In this document: positions 17,201-26,621 of the stretch, in pieces
Layout: the number at the start of each line of letters is the position of its first letter
How positions within the stretch are numbered: position 1 is the stretch's first letter
Assembly: GCF_014055025.1 (NCBI RefSeq)
Contig: NZ_CP059571.1
Location: forward strand, 2,418,001-2,482,000
Source of the DNA: Neisseria bacilliformis
GTDB lineage: Bacteria > Pseudomonadota > Gammaproteobacteria > Burkholderiales > Neisseriaceae
Reading direction: 5' to 3'
Length of the DNA: 64,000 nucleotides
Notes under the pieces: generated by a model
Told to the model about the DNA's origin: nothing
Seen by the model: only the letters and a program-made list of their open reading frames with translations
Database searches by the model: none
Translations under genes and position numbers: made by a program

Positions 17201-17704
17201 TCAGTTGTTGCTTTTCAGCCCGGATAATACCGCAAACGGATTGGGTTTGCCGCAACCGGCATCCGCATATTCTGCAATCACGCAGTTTTCATGACGCGGC
17301 GCGTAAGGCATCGCCATCAGAATCTGATCTTCGGCCAAGGTGCGCACGGACAAAACATCGGGGCAAAGCATGCCGTCCAAACCGTCATCCGCCGCCATGG
17401 CGGCATCCAATGCCACCTCATCGTCAAACAACACAATGCGCGCGCATTCGTCCAATTCAAACGCCAGCGGCTGCATGCAGCACTGGCAGACCAGCGTCAT
17501 CCCGCCGTGCACGGAAAAATCAAGAAACGGACGGCTTAGTTTGTCTGTTCCGCCGCGCAACGAAATCCGCAAAGGCTTCGTCTTGTCTGCCAAATATTCA
17601 TGCGACTTTACCCGCTCGTCCATCTCCTCGGGAGACAAACAGCCTTCCAGCACGCATCCCTGCGCCGCAAACGTTCGCGGGTCAATCAAATCAGGCTCTA
17701 ACAT
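17201..17704 (-). CDS. yceD: YceD/DUF177 family protein
   Basis: A 167-residue protein starting [16 protein letters not shown] at the ATG at 17704. It carries the conserved cysteine pair in [19 protein letters not shown] and the C-terminal [15 protein letters not shown]. The family is found almost always next to rpmF, as here, and has been linked to 23S rRNA handling in plants and bacteria. It diverges from maf with a shared upstream region of about 50 bases. Confidence 0.9.
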   Translation of the reverse strand: MLEPDLIDPRTFAAQGCVLEGCLSPEEMDERVKSHEYLADKTKPLRISLRGGTDKLSRPFLDFSVHGGMTLVCQCCMQPLAFELDECARIVLFDDEVALDAAMAADDGLDGMLCPDVLSVRTLAEDQILMAMPYAPRHENCVIAEYADAGCGKPNPFAVLSGLKSNN

Positions 17705-17717
17705 AAACTGTGCATGA

Positions 17718-17723
17718 TATAAT
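17718..17723 (+). promoter_or_regulatory. -10 element for maf
   Basis: TATAAT lies 33-38 bases before the maf start inside the yceD-maf divergent region; the -35 region is weak. Confidence 0.5.
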
Positions 17724-17755
17724 CCGGCTGGTTTGACGTCAATGTTTTTATTACT

Positions 17756-18340
17756 ATGAATCTGCCGATTATCCTCGGCTCGAGTTCCGTTTTCCGCCGC
17801 CAGCAGCTCGAACGGCTGGGACTGCCTTTTCAGACGGCCGCGCCCGATTTTGACGAAACGCCCATTCCCGGGGAAACCGCCGCCGAAACCGCACTGCGGC
17901 TGGCGGTCGGCAAAGCCCGTTTGCTGGCCGACCGCTTCCCCGCCGCCCTGATTATCGGCGCGGATCAGGTAGTATGGTGCGGCGGCAGGCAGCTCGGCAA
18001 GCCGATGAGCGTGGCAAACGCACAACAGATGCTGACGGAATTGAGCGGACAACGCATCGAGTTTTACAGTGCAATCTGCCTGCTCAACAGTTTTTCAGAC
18101 GGCCTGCAATGTCATGTGGACACAACGGTAGTAACCATGCGGCAACTGTCTGCGGAACAAATCAGCCGCTATCTGGCGCGCGAACCCGATGCGCTTTACT
18201 GCGCCGGAGCCGCCAAAAGCGAGGGATTAGGCTCGGTCTTGTTGGAAAAAGTGGAGAGCAGCGACCCAAACGCGCTGATTGGACTGCCGTTGTTCCGGCT
18301 GATTGATTTTTTGCAGCGCGAAGGCGTATCCCTTATTTAG
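17756..18340 (+). CDS. Maf-family nucleotide pyrophosphatase (YceF type)
   Basis: This 194-residue protein starts MNLPIILGSSSVFRRQQLER, the Maf signature. It then shows DETP, IIGADQVV with the catalytic Asp and the C-terminal SSDPNALIGLPL. Maf proteins hydrolyse non-canonical or modified nucleoside triphosphates; the YceF branch prefers 7-methyl-GTP. A DUS word is read through as NSFSDGLQC near residue 115. The TAG stop is formed where a degenerate inverted-repeat end (AGGATCTGTTGACAATCAG) begins. Confidence 0.9.
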   Translation: MNLPIILGSSSVFRRQQLERLGLPFQTAAPDFDETPIPGETAAETALRLAVGKARLLADRFPAALIIGADQVVWCGGRQLGKPMSVANAQQMLTELSGQRIEFYSAICLLNSFSDGLQCHVDTTVVTMRQLSAEQISRYLAREPDALYCAGAAKSEGLGSVLLEKVESSDPNALIGLPLFRLIDFLQREGVSLI

Positions 18341-18366
18341 GATCTGTTGACAATCAGCCCCTAGAT
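18339..18366. repeat. Degenerate MITE end at the maf stop codon
   Basis: AGGATCTGTTGACAATCAG followed by CCCCTAG matches the outer termini of the 162-164 bp elements found elsewhere in the window but lacks an interior. It overlaps the maf stop codon. Confidence 0.55.
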
Positions 18367-18444
18367 TTCCGTTCGGCTGCATCAATGCAAACCAACTTTG
18401 AGGCCGTCTGAAAAGCCGTCTGTTTCCTCTGTTATAGGAAAATT

Positions 18445-19152
18445 ATGCAGCCTACGCTCTATCTGATCCCCACACCCCTCGGCACACCCGATACCCCTTG
18501 CCTGCTGCCTCACGAACAGGCTCAAATCACCGCCTTGACGGATTTCATCGTCGAAGCGGAAAAAACCGCCCGCGCCCACCTGAAACATTTGGGCATCACT
18601 ACCTCCGTCCGCGAACTGAACCTACAAACATTGAACGAACACACCGACCGCAACACCTTGCCACAATTGCTGCAACCGCTGCACGAAGGCCGCAACATGG
18701 GTTTGCTCAGCGAGGCGGGTTGCCCGGCTGTGGCCGACCCGGGAGCGGATTTGGTTGCGCTGGCGCATGAGAACGGCTTTGCAGTGCATCCCCTGATCGG
18801 TCCGTCGAGCATCATGCTGGCTTTGATGGCCTCGGGGGCAAACGGGCAGAGCTTTGTCTTTAAAGGTTATCTGCCGTCTGAAAAAAACGAACGCGCCGCC
18901 GCGCTGAAAAGTGTAGAGCAACATTCGCGGCAATCGGGAGAAACCATACTGTTTATTGAGACGCCATACCGGAATGACGCCCTCCTGTCCGACGCCGTCG
19001 CCCTGCTCCATCCGAAGACACGACTTTGCATTGCCTGCGATCTAACCACGCCGAACGAGTTAATTATCAGCCAACCTGTTTCCGTATGGAAAGAATCGGA
19101 AAAACTCCCCTGTCTGAAAAAACGCCCGACGATTTTTGTCTTGCAGGCATAA
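18445..19152 (+). CDS. Tetrapyrrole-methylase-fold SAM methyltransferase (RsmI-like)
   Basis: This 235-residue protein starts [16 protein letters not shown]. It has [20 protein letters not shown] and the [16 protein letters not shown] loop of the tetrapyrrole methylase/RsmI superfamily, and [10 protein letters not shown] further on. It is shorter than RsmI (about 280) and lacks its C-terminal extension. It is probably a paralogous methylase whose substrate I cannot name. SEKNER near residue 150 is encoded by a DUS word. tRNA-Pro follows closely. Confidence 0.82.
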   Translation: MQPTLYLIPTPLGTPDTPCLLPHEQAQITALTDFIVEAEKTARAHLKHLGITTSVRELNLQTLNEHTDRNTLPQLLQPLHEGRNMGLLSEAGCPAVADPGADLVALAHENGFAVHPLIGPSSIMLALMASGANGQSFVFKGYLPSEKNERAAALKSVEQHSRQSGETILFIETPYRNDALLSDAVALLHPKTRLCIACDLTTPNELIISQPVSVWKESEKLPCLKKRPTIFVLQA

Positions 19153-19180
19153 GCTGCTTGCAAAAGCATGAGTACCACCC

Positions 19181-19186
19181 TATAAT
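19181..19186 (+). promoter_or_regulatory. -10 element of tRNA-Pro
   Basis: TATAAT lies 14-19 bases before the tRNA 5' end. Confidence 0.6.
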
Positions 19187-19199
19187 CCGTGCTTCATTA

Positions 19200-19276
<77 letters not shown>

Positions 19277-19280
19277 AATT

Positions 19281-19310
19281 AAAAAAAGCAACCTAAACGG
19301 TTGCTTTTTT
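19281..19310 (+). terminator. tRNA-Pro terminator
   Basis: AAAAAAAGCAACC (19281-19293) and GGTTGCTTTTTT (19299-19310) form a hairpin with a T-run right after the tRNA. Confidence 0.9.
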
Positions 19311-19364
19311 TAATTTTTTTTGATTCACCAATCTTTTCATCCAATCAAACTGCCGCAATCGTTT

Positions 19365-19400
19365 TTCAGACGGCCTATCCAACCAAATAGGCCGTCTGAA
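19365..19400. terminator. DUS-pair terminator downstream of carA
   Basis: TTCAGACGGCCT at 19365-19376 and AGGCCGTCTGAA at 19389-19400. The right-hand copy is the last DUS before a stretch of about 6.4 kb without any. Confidence 0.65.
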
Positions 19401-19433
19401 AAACATTCCGCAAGCCAGACAAAAAGCGTTTTC

Positions 19434-20567
19434 TCAGTTAGCTGAAGCCTCAGCCATATTGGCAACGAATTTGTCAAAAAGGCAAGCTACGTCATGCGGA
19501 CCGGGACTGGCTTCGGGATGGCCTTGAAAACTGAATATAGGGCGGTCTGCCAATTCGATGCCTTGCAGAGAGCCGTCAAACAGCGAACGATGGGTAATTT
19601 TGACACCCTCGGGCAAACTGTCCGCATCCACCTCGAAACCGTGGTTTTGACTGGTAATCATCACCCTGCCCGTCTGCAAATCCTGCACCGGATGATTTGC
19701 TCCGTGATGGCCGAACGGCATCTTTTTGGTTTTCCCTCCCAAAGCCAAACCAATCAATTGATGCCCCAAACAAATACCGAATATGGGTTTTCCGCAAGCC
19801 AGCAATTCTTTAACGGCGGCTACGGCATAATCACATACTTCAGGATCTCCCGGCCCGTTAGACAAGAATATACCGTCTGGATTCATTGCCAACACGTCTT
19901 TTGCTAACGTTTGAGCAGGCACAACCGTCAAACGACAGCCTCGTGAAGCCAACATCCGCAAAATATTGGTTTTAACACCATAATCATACGCAACGACATG
20001 ATAAGGTTGCACTTCCGGCGTAACAAATCCCTTGCCTAATACCCATTCGCCTTCTGTCCATTCATAAGGTTGTCCGCAAGTTACCTCTTTTGCCAAATCT
20101 TTTCCTACCATACTGCCGAAAGCATCAATTAATTCCCGAGCTTTGGCTTCGGTTGCATCCTCACCTGTCAATATCGCACCGGCCTGCGCGCCTTTATCAC
20201 GCAAAACCCGTGTAAGACGGCGCGTATCTATACCCGCAATGGCAACCGTTTTATTACGTATCAAATATTCCTGCAAACTTTCTTCTGAACGAAAACTACT
20301 GGGTAATATGGGAATATCCCGGATGACTAATCCTGCCGCATAGACGGTTTTACCTTCAATATCTTCCGAATTGGTACCGGTGTTTCCGACATGCGGATAG
20401 GTAAGGGTAACAATCTGTTTGCAATATGAAGGATCCGTTAATATTTCTTGATACCCGGTCATAGAAGTATTAAAAACAACCTCACCGGAAGTAGTTCCCT
20501 GATAACCTACCGAACGTCCGTAGAATACACTACCATCTGCTAGAACAAGAAGAGCTGGAATTGTCAT
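19434..20567 (-). CDS. carA: Carbamoyl-phosphate synthase small subunit
   Basis: This 377-residue glutamine amidotransferase subunit supplies ammonia to CarB for arginine and pyrimidine synthesis. It starts [17 protein letters not shown] at the ATG at 20567, seven bases after AGGA; an ATG six bases earlier is too near that site. The catalytic Cys is in [11 protein letters not shown] and the His/Glu pair is in [15 protein letters not shown]. carB is not in the window. The gene is visibly AT-richer than the fab and dap genes nearby. Confidence 0.96.
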   Translation of the reverse strand: MTIPALLVLADGSVFYGRSVGYQGTTSGEVVFNTSMTGYQEILTDPSYCKQIVTLTYPHVGNTGTNSEDIEGKTVYAAGLVIRDIPILPSSFRSEESLQEYLIRNKTVAIAGIDTRRLTRVLRDKGAQAGAILTGEDATEAKARELIDAFGSMVGKDLAKEVTCGQPYEWTEGEWVLGKGFVTPEVQPYHVVAYDYGVKTNILRMLASRGCRLTVVPAQTLAKDVLAMNPDGIFLSNGPGDPEVCDYAVAAVKELLACGKPIFGICLGHQLIGLALGGKTKKMPFGHHGANHPVQDLQTGRVMITSQNHGFEVDADSLPEGVKITHRSLFDGSLQGIELADRPIFSFQGHPEASPGPHDVACLFDKFVANMAEASAN

Positions 20568-20606
20568 TACCATATCCTAATATAATATCTCAATATTTCG
20601 TAAAAA

Positions 20607-20647
20607 AACACGCATATGCTTGATGCTATCAAGCATAGTGCGTGTTT
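20607..20647 (-). terminator. Terminator of the roadblock/GTPase operon
   Basis: A long stem (AAACACGC plus ATGCTTGAT paired with ATCAAGCAT and GCGTGTTT) is followed on the minus strand by a run of seven T. It lies between the last gene of the operon and carA. Confidence 0.82.
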
Positions 20648-20788
20648 GGCCAATATTTTATTTGACTAAACAAAACTGACACATACAAACTTATTGGATT
20701 CTAAATAAACATTCGTTTAAATTCAAGCTCAACAGCTTGCACCCTGATAAATTAGGCTATCACAGGGCTTTCGGGCTGCTTCCCATAC

Positions 20789-21151
20789 TCAAATAATATC
20801 TGCAATATGTTTGGCTGCGCGTTTCGCATCCAATAAAATCAAACCAAGTTTGCCACTCTCATTAGCAATAAGAGCCAATACCGCATCTGCCCCCGCCTGA
20901 TTCAACAGAATATAACCGTTTTTGCCTTTAACCATGACCTGATCCAAATCCCCGCAATTTAATTCGGCAGCAGCATGACTACCCAAGGCGAGTAACGTAG
21001 CTGACATTGCACCAACACGATCGGCATCTAAACCCTGAGGAATCAGCGTAGCAATAGGAAGCCCGTCGCTCGAAATAACGGCAGAAGCAGTAATATCTGA
21101 TGATGTTGCGTTCAAATCACTCAATACAGAAATTAGAAGTTGTTCACGCAT
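20789..21151 (-). CDS. Roadblock/LC7 domain protein (MglB-like)
   Basis: This 120-residue single-domain protein starts MREQLLISVLSDLNATSSD. It has VISSDGLPIATLIP, VGAMSATLLALGSHAAAEL and MVKGKNGYILLNQAG...LALIANESGKLGLILLDAKRA, the alternating helix-strand pattern of Roadblock/LC7 folds. Relatives such as MglB act on small Ras-like GTPases. It is the last gene of a minus-strand operon that also encodes a GTPase, so a GTPase-regulator role is a fair inference. Confidence 0.85.
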   Translation of the reverse strand: MREQLLISVLSDLNATSSDITASAVISSDGLPIATLIPQGLDADRVGAMSATLLALGSHAAAELNCGDLDQVMVKGKNGYILLNQAGADAVLALIANESGKLGLILLDAKRAAKHIADII

Positions 21152-21237
21152 ATTTTATAATCCAGTTTCATTTATATTTTTAAGACGTTTACATTGAAGC
21201 ATTAATAAGGTTTTAGTAGCCTCAACATCGAACCCAC

Positions 21238-21873
21238 TCAGGCATACCGGTTACACAGCACTTTAATTAAAGAAACAAACGCTTCTTTATTCAAGTCCGG
21301 CATACCTGCAACTACCAGTACTAATTTTACCTTACCCGCATACAAAGGAAAGAAAGTCAGTTCGGTTTGACCTGATGGATCACAAATACCCCAAGCATTA
21401 TGATGTATATTCAAATTATTCTTAACCAGAAGCTGATGTTTCTCCCCTAGTGCAGATACTTCACTAGACATGAGCCCAACTTCTTCAGCAGTTTCATGAT
21501 GGAATCCTGCATTGGCAAAGTAAAGACCATTTGCATCGGCAAGCAACGCTTTACCATTACTGGAAAGCTGAGCCAGCAATTCAGGGAGCTGATCGTCAGT
21601 CATCGCTGATTCCTGATATACAGGCTGCTCATCTCCATATAAGAATTCAAGCCTTTGCAAACGATAGAGCAAATTCAAAGCCGAATCCGCATCATTGGTC
21701 TCCGCCCACGACAAAAGATTTTCAGCACTGACTGTATCATTAGGTGATGCTCTCAACAGACCGTGCAAAAGTGTACGGCTGGCACTTGGTACATTACTGG
21801 ATACTGCGTAATAAGCCCCTGCGGGTGTTACACGCGGATATAAATTTGATTGTAAAGAAAGTGTCGAATCCAT
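21238..21873 (-). CDS. Unknown protein, probable winged-helix plus degenerate roadblock domain
   Basis: A 211-residue protein that I assign to no named family. The N-terminal 90 residues (TLLHGLLRASPNDTVSAENL and the LNLLYRLQRLEFLYGDEQPV helix-strand run) look like a small winged-helix or wHTH-type domain. The C-terminal part (LLADANGLYFANAGF, LTFFPLYAGKVKLVLVVAG, FVSLIKVLCNRYA) repeats the strand order of a roadblock fold. It starts one base after the end of the GTPase gene, so the two are probably translationally coupled. Confidence 0.72.
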   Translation of the reverse strand: MDSTLSLQSNLYPRVTPAGAYYAVSSNVPSASRTLLHGLLRASPNDTVSAENLLSWAETNDADSALNLLYRLQRLEFLYGDEQPVYQESAMTDDQLPELLAQLSSNGKALLADANGLYFANAGFHHETAEEVGLMSSEVSALGEKHQLLVKNNLNIHHNAWGICDPSGQTELTFFPLYAGKVKLVLVVAGMPDLNKEAFVSLIKVLCNRYA

Positions 21874-21874
21874 T

Positions 21875-22411
21875 TTATACCTCTAATCCAGGATCAATTG
21901 AAAATAACATTGCGCTCACCAACTGCTTTACATCTTCCTCTTCCCGAGCATCTACCTCAAACACAGGAACATTGAAATTATGCTGCGCCAAATATTTTTG
22001 ATAGACATCAATCCCCGGTAACGAACGGACATCCATTTTGGTAACACCAACAACCAATGGTGCGGTTTTTAATAAATCTTTAAATGCATCCAAAAAAAAT
22101 GTTAAATCTTTCAGTGGATTAGCTCTTGTATTATCCAACAGTAGTATCAAACCCATACTACCTTTACTAAGAATCTCCCACATAAAATTAAAACGTTCCT
22201 GCCCCGGAGTGCCATAAAGATGTACCTTAGTATCCTCATCTAAACGAATGACACCATAATCCATTGCTACGGTAGTATGACCTTTCCGAACCAAGGTCAT
22301 ATCGGAAGCCCGCGCATCTGTCTTAACAGGAGGGTCGTCAGAAAGTGCAGAAATAGCTGTGGTTTTACCTACACCAACAGGACCAGTAAAAATTATTTTA
22401 TTCTCTTTCAT
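21875..22411 (-). CDS. Small Ras-like GTPase (MglA/Arf-like)
   Basis: This 178-residue GTPase shows all main G motifs: GPVGVGKTTAISAL (P-loop, residues 10-23), a switch I region near MTLVRKGHTTVAMDYG, YGTPGQERFNFMWE (switch II) and GVTKMDVR (the base-binding TKxD). It resembles MglA and the GTPases encoded next to roadblock genes. The Gly of the canonical DxxG is present as TPGQ. It sits between the roadblock-like gene and a receiver-domain gene with gaps of 1 and 13 bases. Confidence 0.88.
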   Translation of the reverse strand: MKENKIIFTGPVGVGKTTAISALSDDPPVKTDARASDMTLVRKGHTTVAMDYGVIRLDEDTKVHLYGTPGQERFNFMWEILSKGSMGLILLLDNTRANPLKDLTFFLDAFKDLLKTAPLVVGVTKMDVRSLPGIDVYQKYLAQHNFNVPVFEVDAREEEDVKQLVSAMLFSIDPGLEV

Positions 22412-22424
22412 TGCATTTCTTTCT

Positions 22425-23540
22425 TTATTTGCCGCCTGATAATTTGCGCATTAATCGTTGCAGCAAACCTCTCGGCTGGGTTTGCGACGGAGTAACCGCA
22501 CTCATTGCATCCTTAGACATCTTATTATCAGGAACATGCGTACTTACCTTCATTGTACCTGTTGCCAATTCTTTATCCGACTGTCCATTTTGAACAGAGA
22601 ACTGACTATCCGTTGCCAAATAACCTGTGACAAATGTGGCTGCCAAATAATTTAGAATATCTGCCATATCCAAGGGCATGACTTTATAGAGGATATTTAG
22701 ATTAACCGAAGTTTTGGTTAAAAACGCCGATAATCTCATTGATTCCGGAACAGATGCTAGCCTAGTCAGATTCGGCCATCTTTTCAATGTAAAAACCGTT
22801 TGAGGGGTCATCGGAAATATCAATCTGCCCTGAGCTGTCCAAATAGCCATTTGCCACAAACATGACATAATGGTTACTTTGGCTTTTTCTTTCCATTGCG
22901 GATTATCAGGTACGGATTTACATATTACAGATACATGGTCATCGCGACACATTCTTTCCAACTCTTCCGCACTAACAGTCAGCAAAACACGTTGTATACT
23001 GGGGAATACAATCAAAACAGGCTTCCCTCCTACCAATACAGCCGTATCTTGCTGCCTCTCACTGGAAGCGCGTAATGCACCTAGCAATCCCCTCTGCGGA
23101 TTAAAACGACGGATGGTTGTTTTCCGAGGCTTTACGTCGGCGGAATGCGATGATTCAACCTGCTTTCCAGCATCACCGCCACCTTGCACGGCCTCAAAAA
23201 CATTCCCGCCTTGTGCAAGACTTCTTAATATGGGGAATAAGGTGTCAAACTTCACAGGCTTAGGCAAATATGGCGCAGTGATAACAGGATCATGTGCAGA
23301 AAAAACCACAACAGGAATATTCTGATAATTTTTCTTGGCCTCATGCCAAGCCAAAATTCCTTTACCACCATCTACATCAACCAACACCATATCCGGCTGA
23401 TGAGCAGAGCCGGGTTCGACAATCTCATAGTTCGTAGTATTGTGCATCTTGAATGCCATTTTGAATACAGCATTCTGTTGCTCGCCCATCTCTAGCAGCA
23501 TTACCCGTACTGTTTTTACTTTCGGTATCAAATTATCCAT
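22425..23540 (-). CDS. Receiver-domain protein with an unrecognised C-terminal region
   Basis: A 371-residue protein. Residues 8-112 fit a response-regulator receiver: DMVLVDVDGGKG supplies the phospho-acceptor Asp, VVVFSAHD the Ser/Thr position and LPKPVKFDTLF the Lys-Pro. A low-complexity linker with paired Arg follows. The C-terminal region (SAEELERMCRDDHVSVICKS, QMAIWTAQGRLIFP, MPLDMADILNYLAATFVTGY) is helical and beta-mixed but matches no domain I know. No histidine kinase is nearby. It shares the operon with the GTPase. Confidence 0.75.
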   Translation of the reverse strand: MDNLIPKVKTVRVMLLEMGEQQNAVFKMAFKMHNTTNYEIVEPGSAHQPDMVLVDVDGGKGILAWHEAKKNYQNIPVVVFSAHDPVITAPYLPKPVKFDTLFPILRSLAQGGNVFEAVQGGGDAGKQVESSHSADVKPRKTTIRRFNPQRGLLGALRASSERQQDTAVLVGGKPVLIVFPSIQRVLLTVSAEELERMCRDDHVSVICKSVPDNPQWKEKAKVTIMSCLWQMAIWTAQGRLIFPMTPQTVFTLKRWPNLTRLASVPESMRLSAFLTKTSVNLNILYKVMPLDMADILNYLAATFVTGYLATDSQFSVQNGQSDKELATGTMKVSTHVPDNKMSKDAMSAVTPSQTQPRGLLQRLMRKLSGGK

Positions 23541-23552
23541 TAGCCTGCACTC

Positions 23553-25072
23553 TTATTTATTGGAATTGCGATGAATTCGCTGCTGTAACTGACTGATCGC
23601 CAAAATAACTTCCTCCGGCAGATTAGCTTCTTTTTCGCGCAGAACTCGCAAGAACTGCTCCAATTTAACCCAATCTTCCGAACGCTCGTACAAATCGAAC
23701 AACATAATATAAAGCTGAGATTCTTGCGGATACTTCAATACAGCCTGTTCCAAAGTACTGATCGCCTGATCCAACTGTCCATACATCAACAGAGACTCAA
23801 CTTCTTTCAGAGCCAATTCAGCAGGCGAGGTACTCTCGTTTAAAATAGAATCGTTGCGATGAACCAGCTCGCGATATTTGACTTTCGACTGACGCGCCGA
23901 ACCTTGCAGATAACCTTGTCGCAGACCGATTTCACGTACTTGTTGCTCCGTGAGTGATTTCTCCAAGTTATCAAATACTTCATGCTGTCCGAGACTATAC
24001 CCCCAGCCAAGCATACGTTCTTTAACCTGACGACCATTAGAACCGAGAGAATAGTAAAGCCTCCACAAATGCGCAGCAAATTCGTTGACATCGGCATGCT
24101 GATAATCAAGTTTTAATGCATCAATGATTAACCCGGCAGGTTTTTCCGATTTCTGAATAGCCTTATTGTACTGACGACGAGCAGTTTCATAATCAACTTG
24201 GTTTTCAGCAATTTGGCCGATTTTTCAGGTTTTACAAACCCAATAACCGCGCTCATTTCTTCCTCGGTCATTTCGCCCACTTCCGCACGACCGATAATCA
24301 GCGGGCTATGTTTACTCAGGCGTTTCACCTCCCGACCTGCGTCATCGACAGTAACTTCCATGGCAGCTGAACTGGAAGACATGCCGTCAGAATCCGAACT
24401 TTCCAAGCCGGTCTGCTCGCCAATCTGACGGGCAACTTCCTGCATGTTCCAATTCAGCTTAGACTCAGCCAAAACGCGCAAACCCAAATGATTGGGATCA
24501 ATACCCAAGCCAGCTTTAATATATTCGGATAACTTATCCGGCGACAATAAAGCCGCATGGCGATCAAGCGTTGCCGCCAACAAATCGGCATCACCGATAT
24601 TTAGGCAAAGACCGATCAGCTCGTTTACCAGCTTTTCCGGCGCACTGGTTTTCAGATTATTCAAATAAGCAGCGAGGGAAGCCGCTGCCTTATCTTCATA
24701 ACCAAATTGCTTGTAAACCTGATACTCGGTAAGCGGATCAACTTCTTGCGCAGAAACGGAAGCGGTGGACATATCGACATTCCCGTCACCCTCCCATTCC
24801 CAGCTTTGCAAACCATCAGACGGAGCTTCGGCCTGAACCTCCCATTCGTCAGTTTCAGGTTCATCTTCCGCCTCGTCTTGCGCACGGAGATTCGCATGTT
24901 TGTTTGCGGATTTAGTGTTGGTGCCTGACTGGTTTTTACCCTTCTGTTTGAGCAGAACGACGACCAGCACAACCACCACAACAATCCCGATTATAAGCAT
25001 GTAATCCAAGAATATCTCCCAATATCCGGCATATTCGAAAACAAATCGATACGCATCAACCAAAACCGGCAC
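23553..25072 (-). pseudogene. FimV/TspA-like membrane protein, frameshifted
   Basis: The first frame (25072 to about 24225) gives one membrane segment, LIIGIVVVVVLVVVLLK, an acidic linker and a FimV-like region (LTEYQVYKQFGYEDKAAASL, LNIGDADLLAATLDRH). At the A-run near 24223 the frame breaks. Reading on in the other frame gives AENQVDYETARRQYNKAIQ and then the tetratricopeptide-like C-terminal part that ends at 23553. Restoring one A joins both into about 500 residues. Start is uncertain: GTG 25072, TTG 25009 or ATG 25000. FimV proteins organise pili and poles. Confidence 0.78.
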
Positions 25073-25179
25073 GCGTAAATTTTTGTTTTAGATTTGTTAA
25101 TCCCTTAGCTCGCTATAATAGCATGACTTACAAAAAACCGAACGTTTATCCCAATGTTTTACCAAATTAAACACACCGC

Positions 25180-26511
25180 TTATCTCTCAAAGCAACCGAC
25201 AGACTCAACGTGCTCAGTTTGCGGGAAAAGATTAACCAGTCCTAATAATTTGAATTTATAGCCTTTATCCACCAACACTGCGGCATCGCGCGCGAATGTT
25301 GCCGGATTGCACGAAACATACACAATCCTGTCGGGCTGCCGGGACAACCCCAGCGATTTGACAATTTCATACGCGCCCGCACGCGGCGGATCAATCAGCA
25401 ATTTGTCCGCATTCTGCCATATCCGGCTTTGCCTGCCGCCTGTTTTGAACAGGTTGGCAACCTCAAACGACACATTGCCGCCGAAGCCGTTTAGCCGCGC
25501 GTTGCCTGCTGCCCGACGAACCAAAGCCGGCGAGCCTTCCACGCCGACCACCTGCGCACCACTCTGCGCCAGCGGCAGAGTGAAATTGCCCAGCCCGCAA
25601 AACAGATCCGCTATTTTATCGCCGTGTGCCGGATCCAGCATGTCTACCGCGCGGCGCACCATAATATTGTTTACCGCTGCATTGGCCTGCGTGAAGTCGC
25701 CCACGCAGAACGGCATTTCAATGTCGAAGTCAGCCAAACGGTAGCTCAAACCATCCTGCCCTTCGTAAAGCATCTCCTCGCCCACGCCATATTGCCAACT
25801 GATCAGCCAGTCCCCACCCAGTTCCTGCGACAAGTTCCGCAACACACCGCGCTGTTTTTCAGACGGCCTCTTATCCGTAAGCAGACACAAAGCCGTCCTC
25901 CTCCCGCCCACGGCAAAAGCAATGCCGCGCAACACGTCCGCCAGCGGCTGCAAGGCTGTTTGCAGCAGCGGCAACGCATCCGACAAATGAGACGGCAGCA
26001 CCTTGCAACTTTGAACAGCAGCGATTCTGTTGCTTTTCTTGGCACGGAAACCGATTTTCAGACGGCCTCTCCCGTCGGTTTCCGCCCCCAGCCTGCCGCG
26101 TTCGCGGTAATGCCAGGCCGCACCGTAAACCGGCGCAAGCATCTGCTGCGGCCGCAGCCCGCCGATGCGGGCAAACTGCTCCTCCACCACCCGCTGCTTC
26201 AAAGCCACCTGCGCCTCGAAACGGATATGCTGCATCGAACAGCCGCCGCATTCCTCATAATGCGGACACGGCGGCGTTTGCCGGAAAGACGACGGACGCA
26301 GGATTTCTACCGCTTCGGCTTCGTCAAACCGCCTGTCCGCGCGCGTCATGCGGCAACGCACCCGCTCCCCCGGCAGCGCATTACCCACGAAAACAGCCTT
26401 CCCGTTGCGCCGCGCCACCCCACGCCCCGTGCTGTCGAAACCCGTTATCTCCGCCTCAAACACCATTTCCGCTGCCGCAGAAACTTCCCGTTGTACCGCC
26501 GCTATTGCCAT
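25180..26511 (-). CDS. rlmD: 23S rRNA (uracil-1939-C5)-methyltransferase
   Basis: An about 443-residue enzyme with an N-terminal TRAM domain (FEAEITGFDSTGRGVARRNG), the iron-sulfur cysteines in CPHYEECGGCSMQH, and a SAM-binding core ADLFCGLGNFTLPLA. LLIDPPRAGAYE and YVSCNPATFARD hold the catalytic Cys. I chose the ATG at 26511; an ATG at 26538 would add nine residues. KRPSEKQRG and LKIG-type insertions near the middle are encoded by DUS words. Confidence 0.94.
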   Translation of the reverse strand: MAIAAVQREVSAAAEMVFEAEITGFDSTGRGVARRNGKAVFVGNALPGERVRCRMTRADRRFDEAEAVEILRPSSFRQTPPCPHYEECGGCSMQHIRFEAQVALKQRVVEEQFARIGGLRPQQMLAPVYGAAWHYRERGRLGAETDGRGRLKIGFRAKKSNRIAAVQSCKVLPSHLSDALPLLQTALQPLADVLRGIAFAVGGRRTALCLLTDKRPSEKQRGVLRNLSQELGGDWLISWQYGVGEEMLYEGQDGLSYRLADFDIEMPFCVGDFTQANAAVNNIMVRRAVDMLDPAHGDKIADLFCGLGNFTLPLAQSGAQVVGVEGSPALVRRAAGNARLNGFGGNVSFEVANLFKTGGRQSRIWQNADKLLIDPPRAGAYEIVKSLGLSRQPDRIVYVSCNPATFARDAAVLVDKGYKFKLLGLVNLFPQTEHVESVGCFER

Positions 26512-26621
26512 TTCGCCACGCTTGTTTAACAAAACCATAAAAAAACATGACATTTTCCCACAAAACGGCGGCGGTTGCGGTATCATACCGCCCCTTTATT
26601 GCCCTTACCGAACACAACACA

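Noticed and set aside
25624-26529. 301-codon plus-strand frame opposite rlmD
   Set aside because: No family motif; rlmD on the other strand has its iron-sulfur and catalytic motifs.
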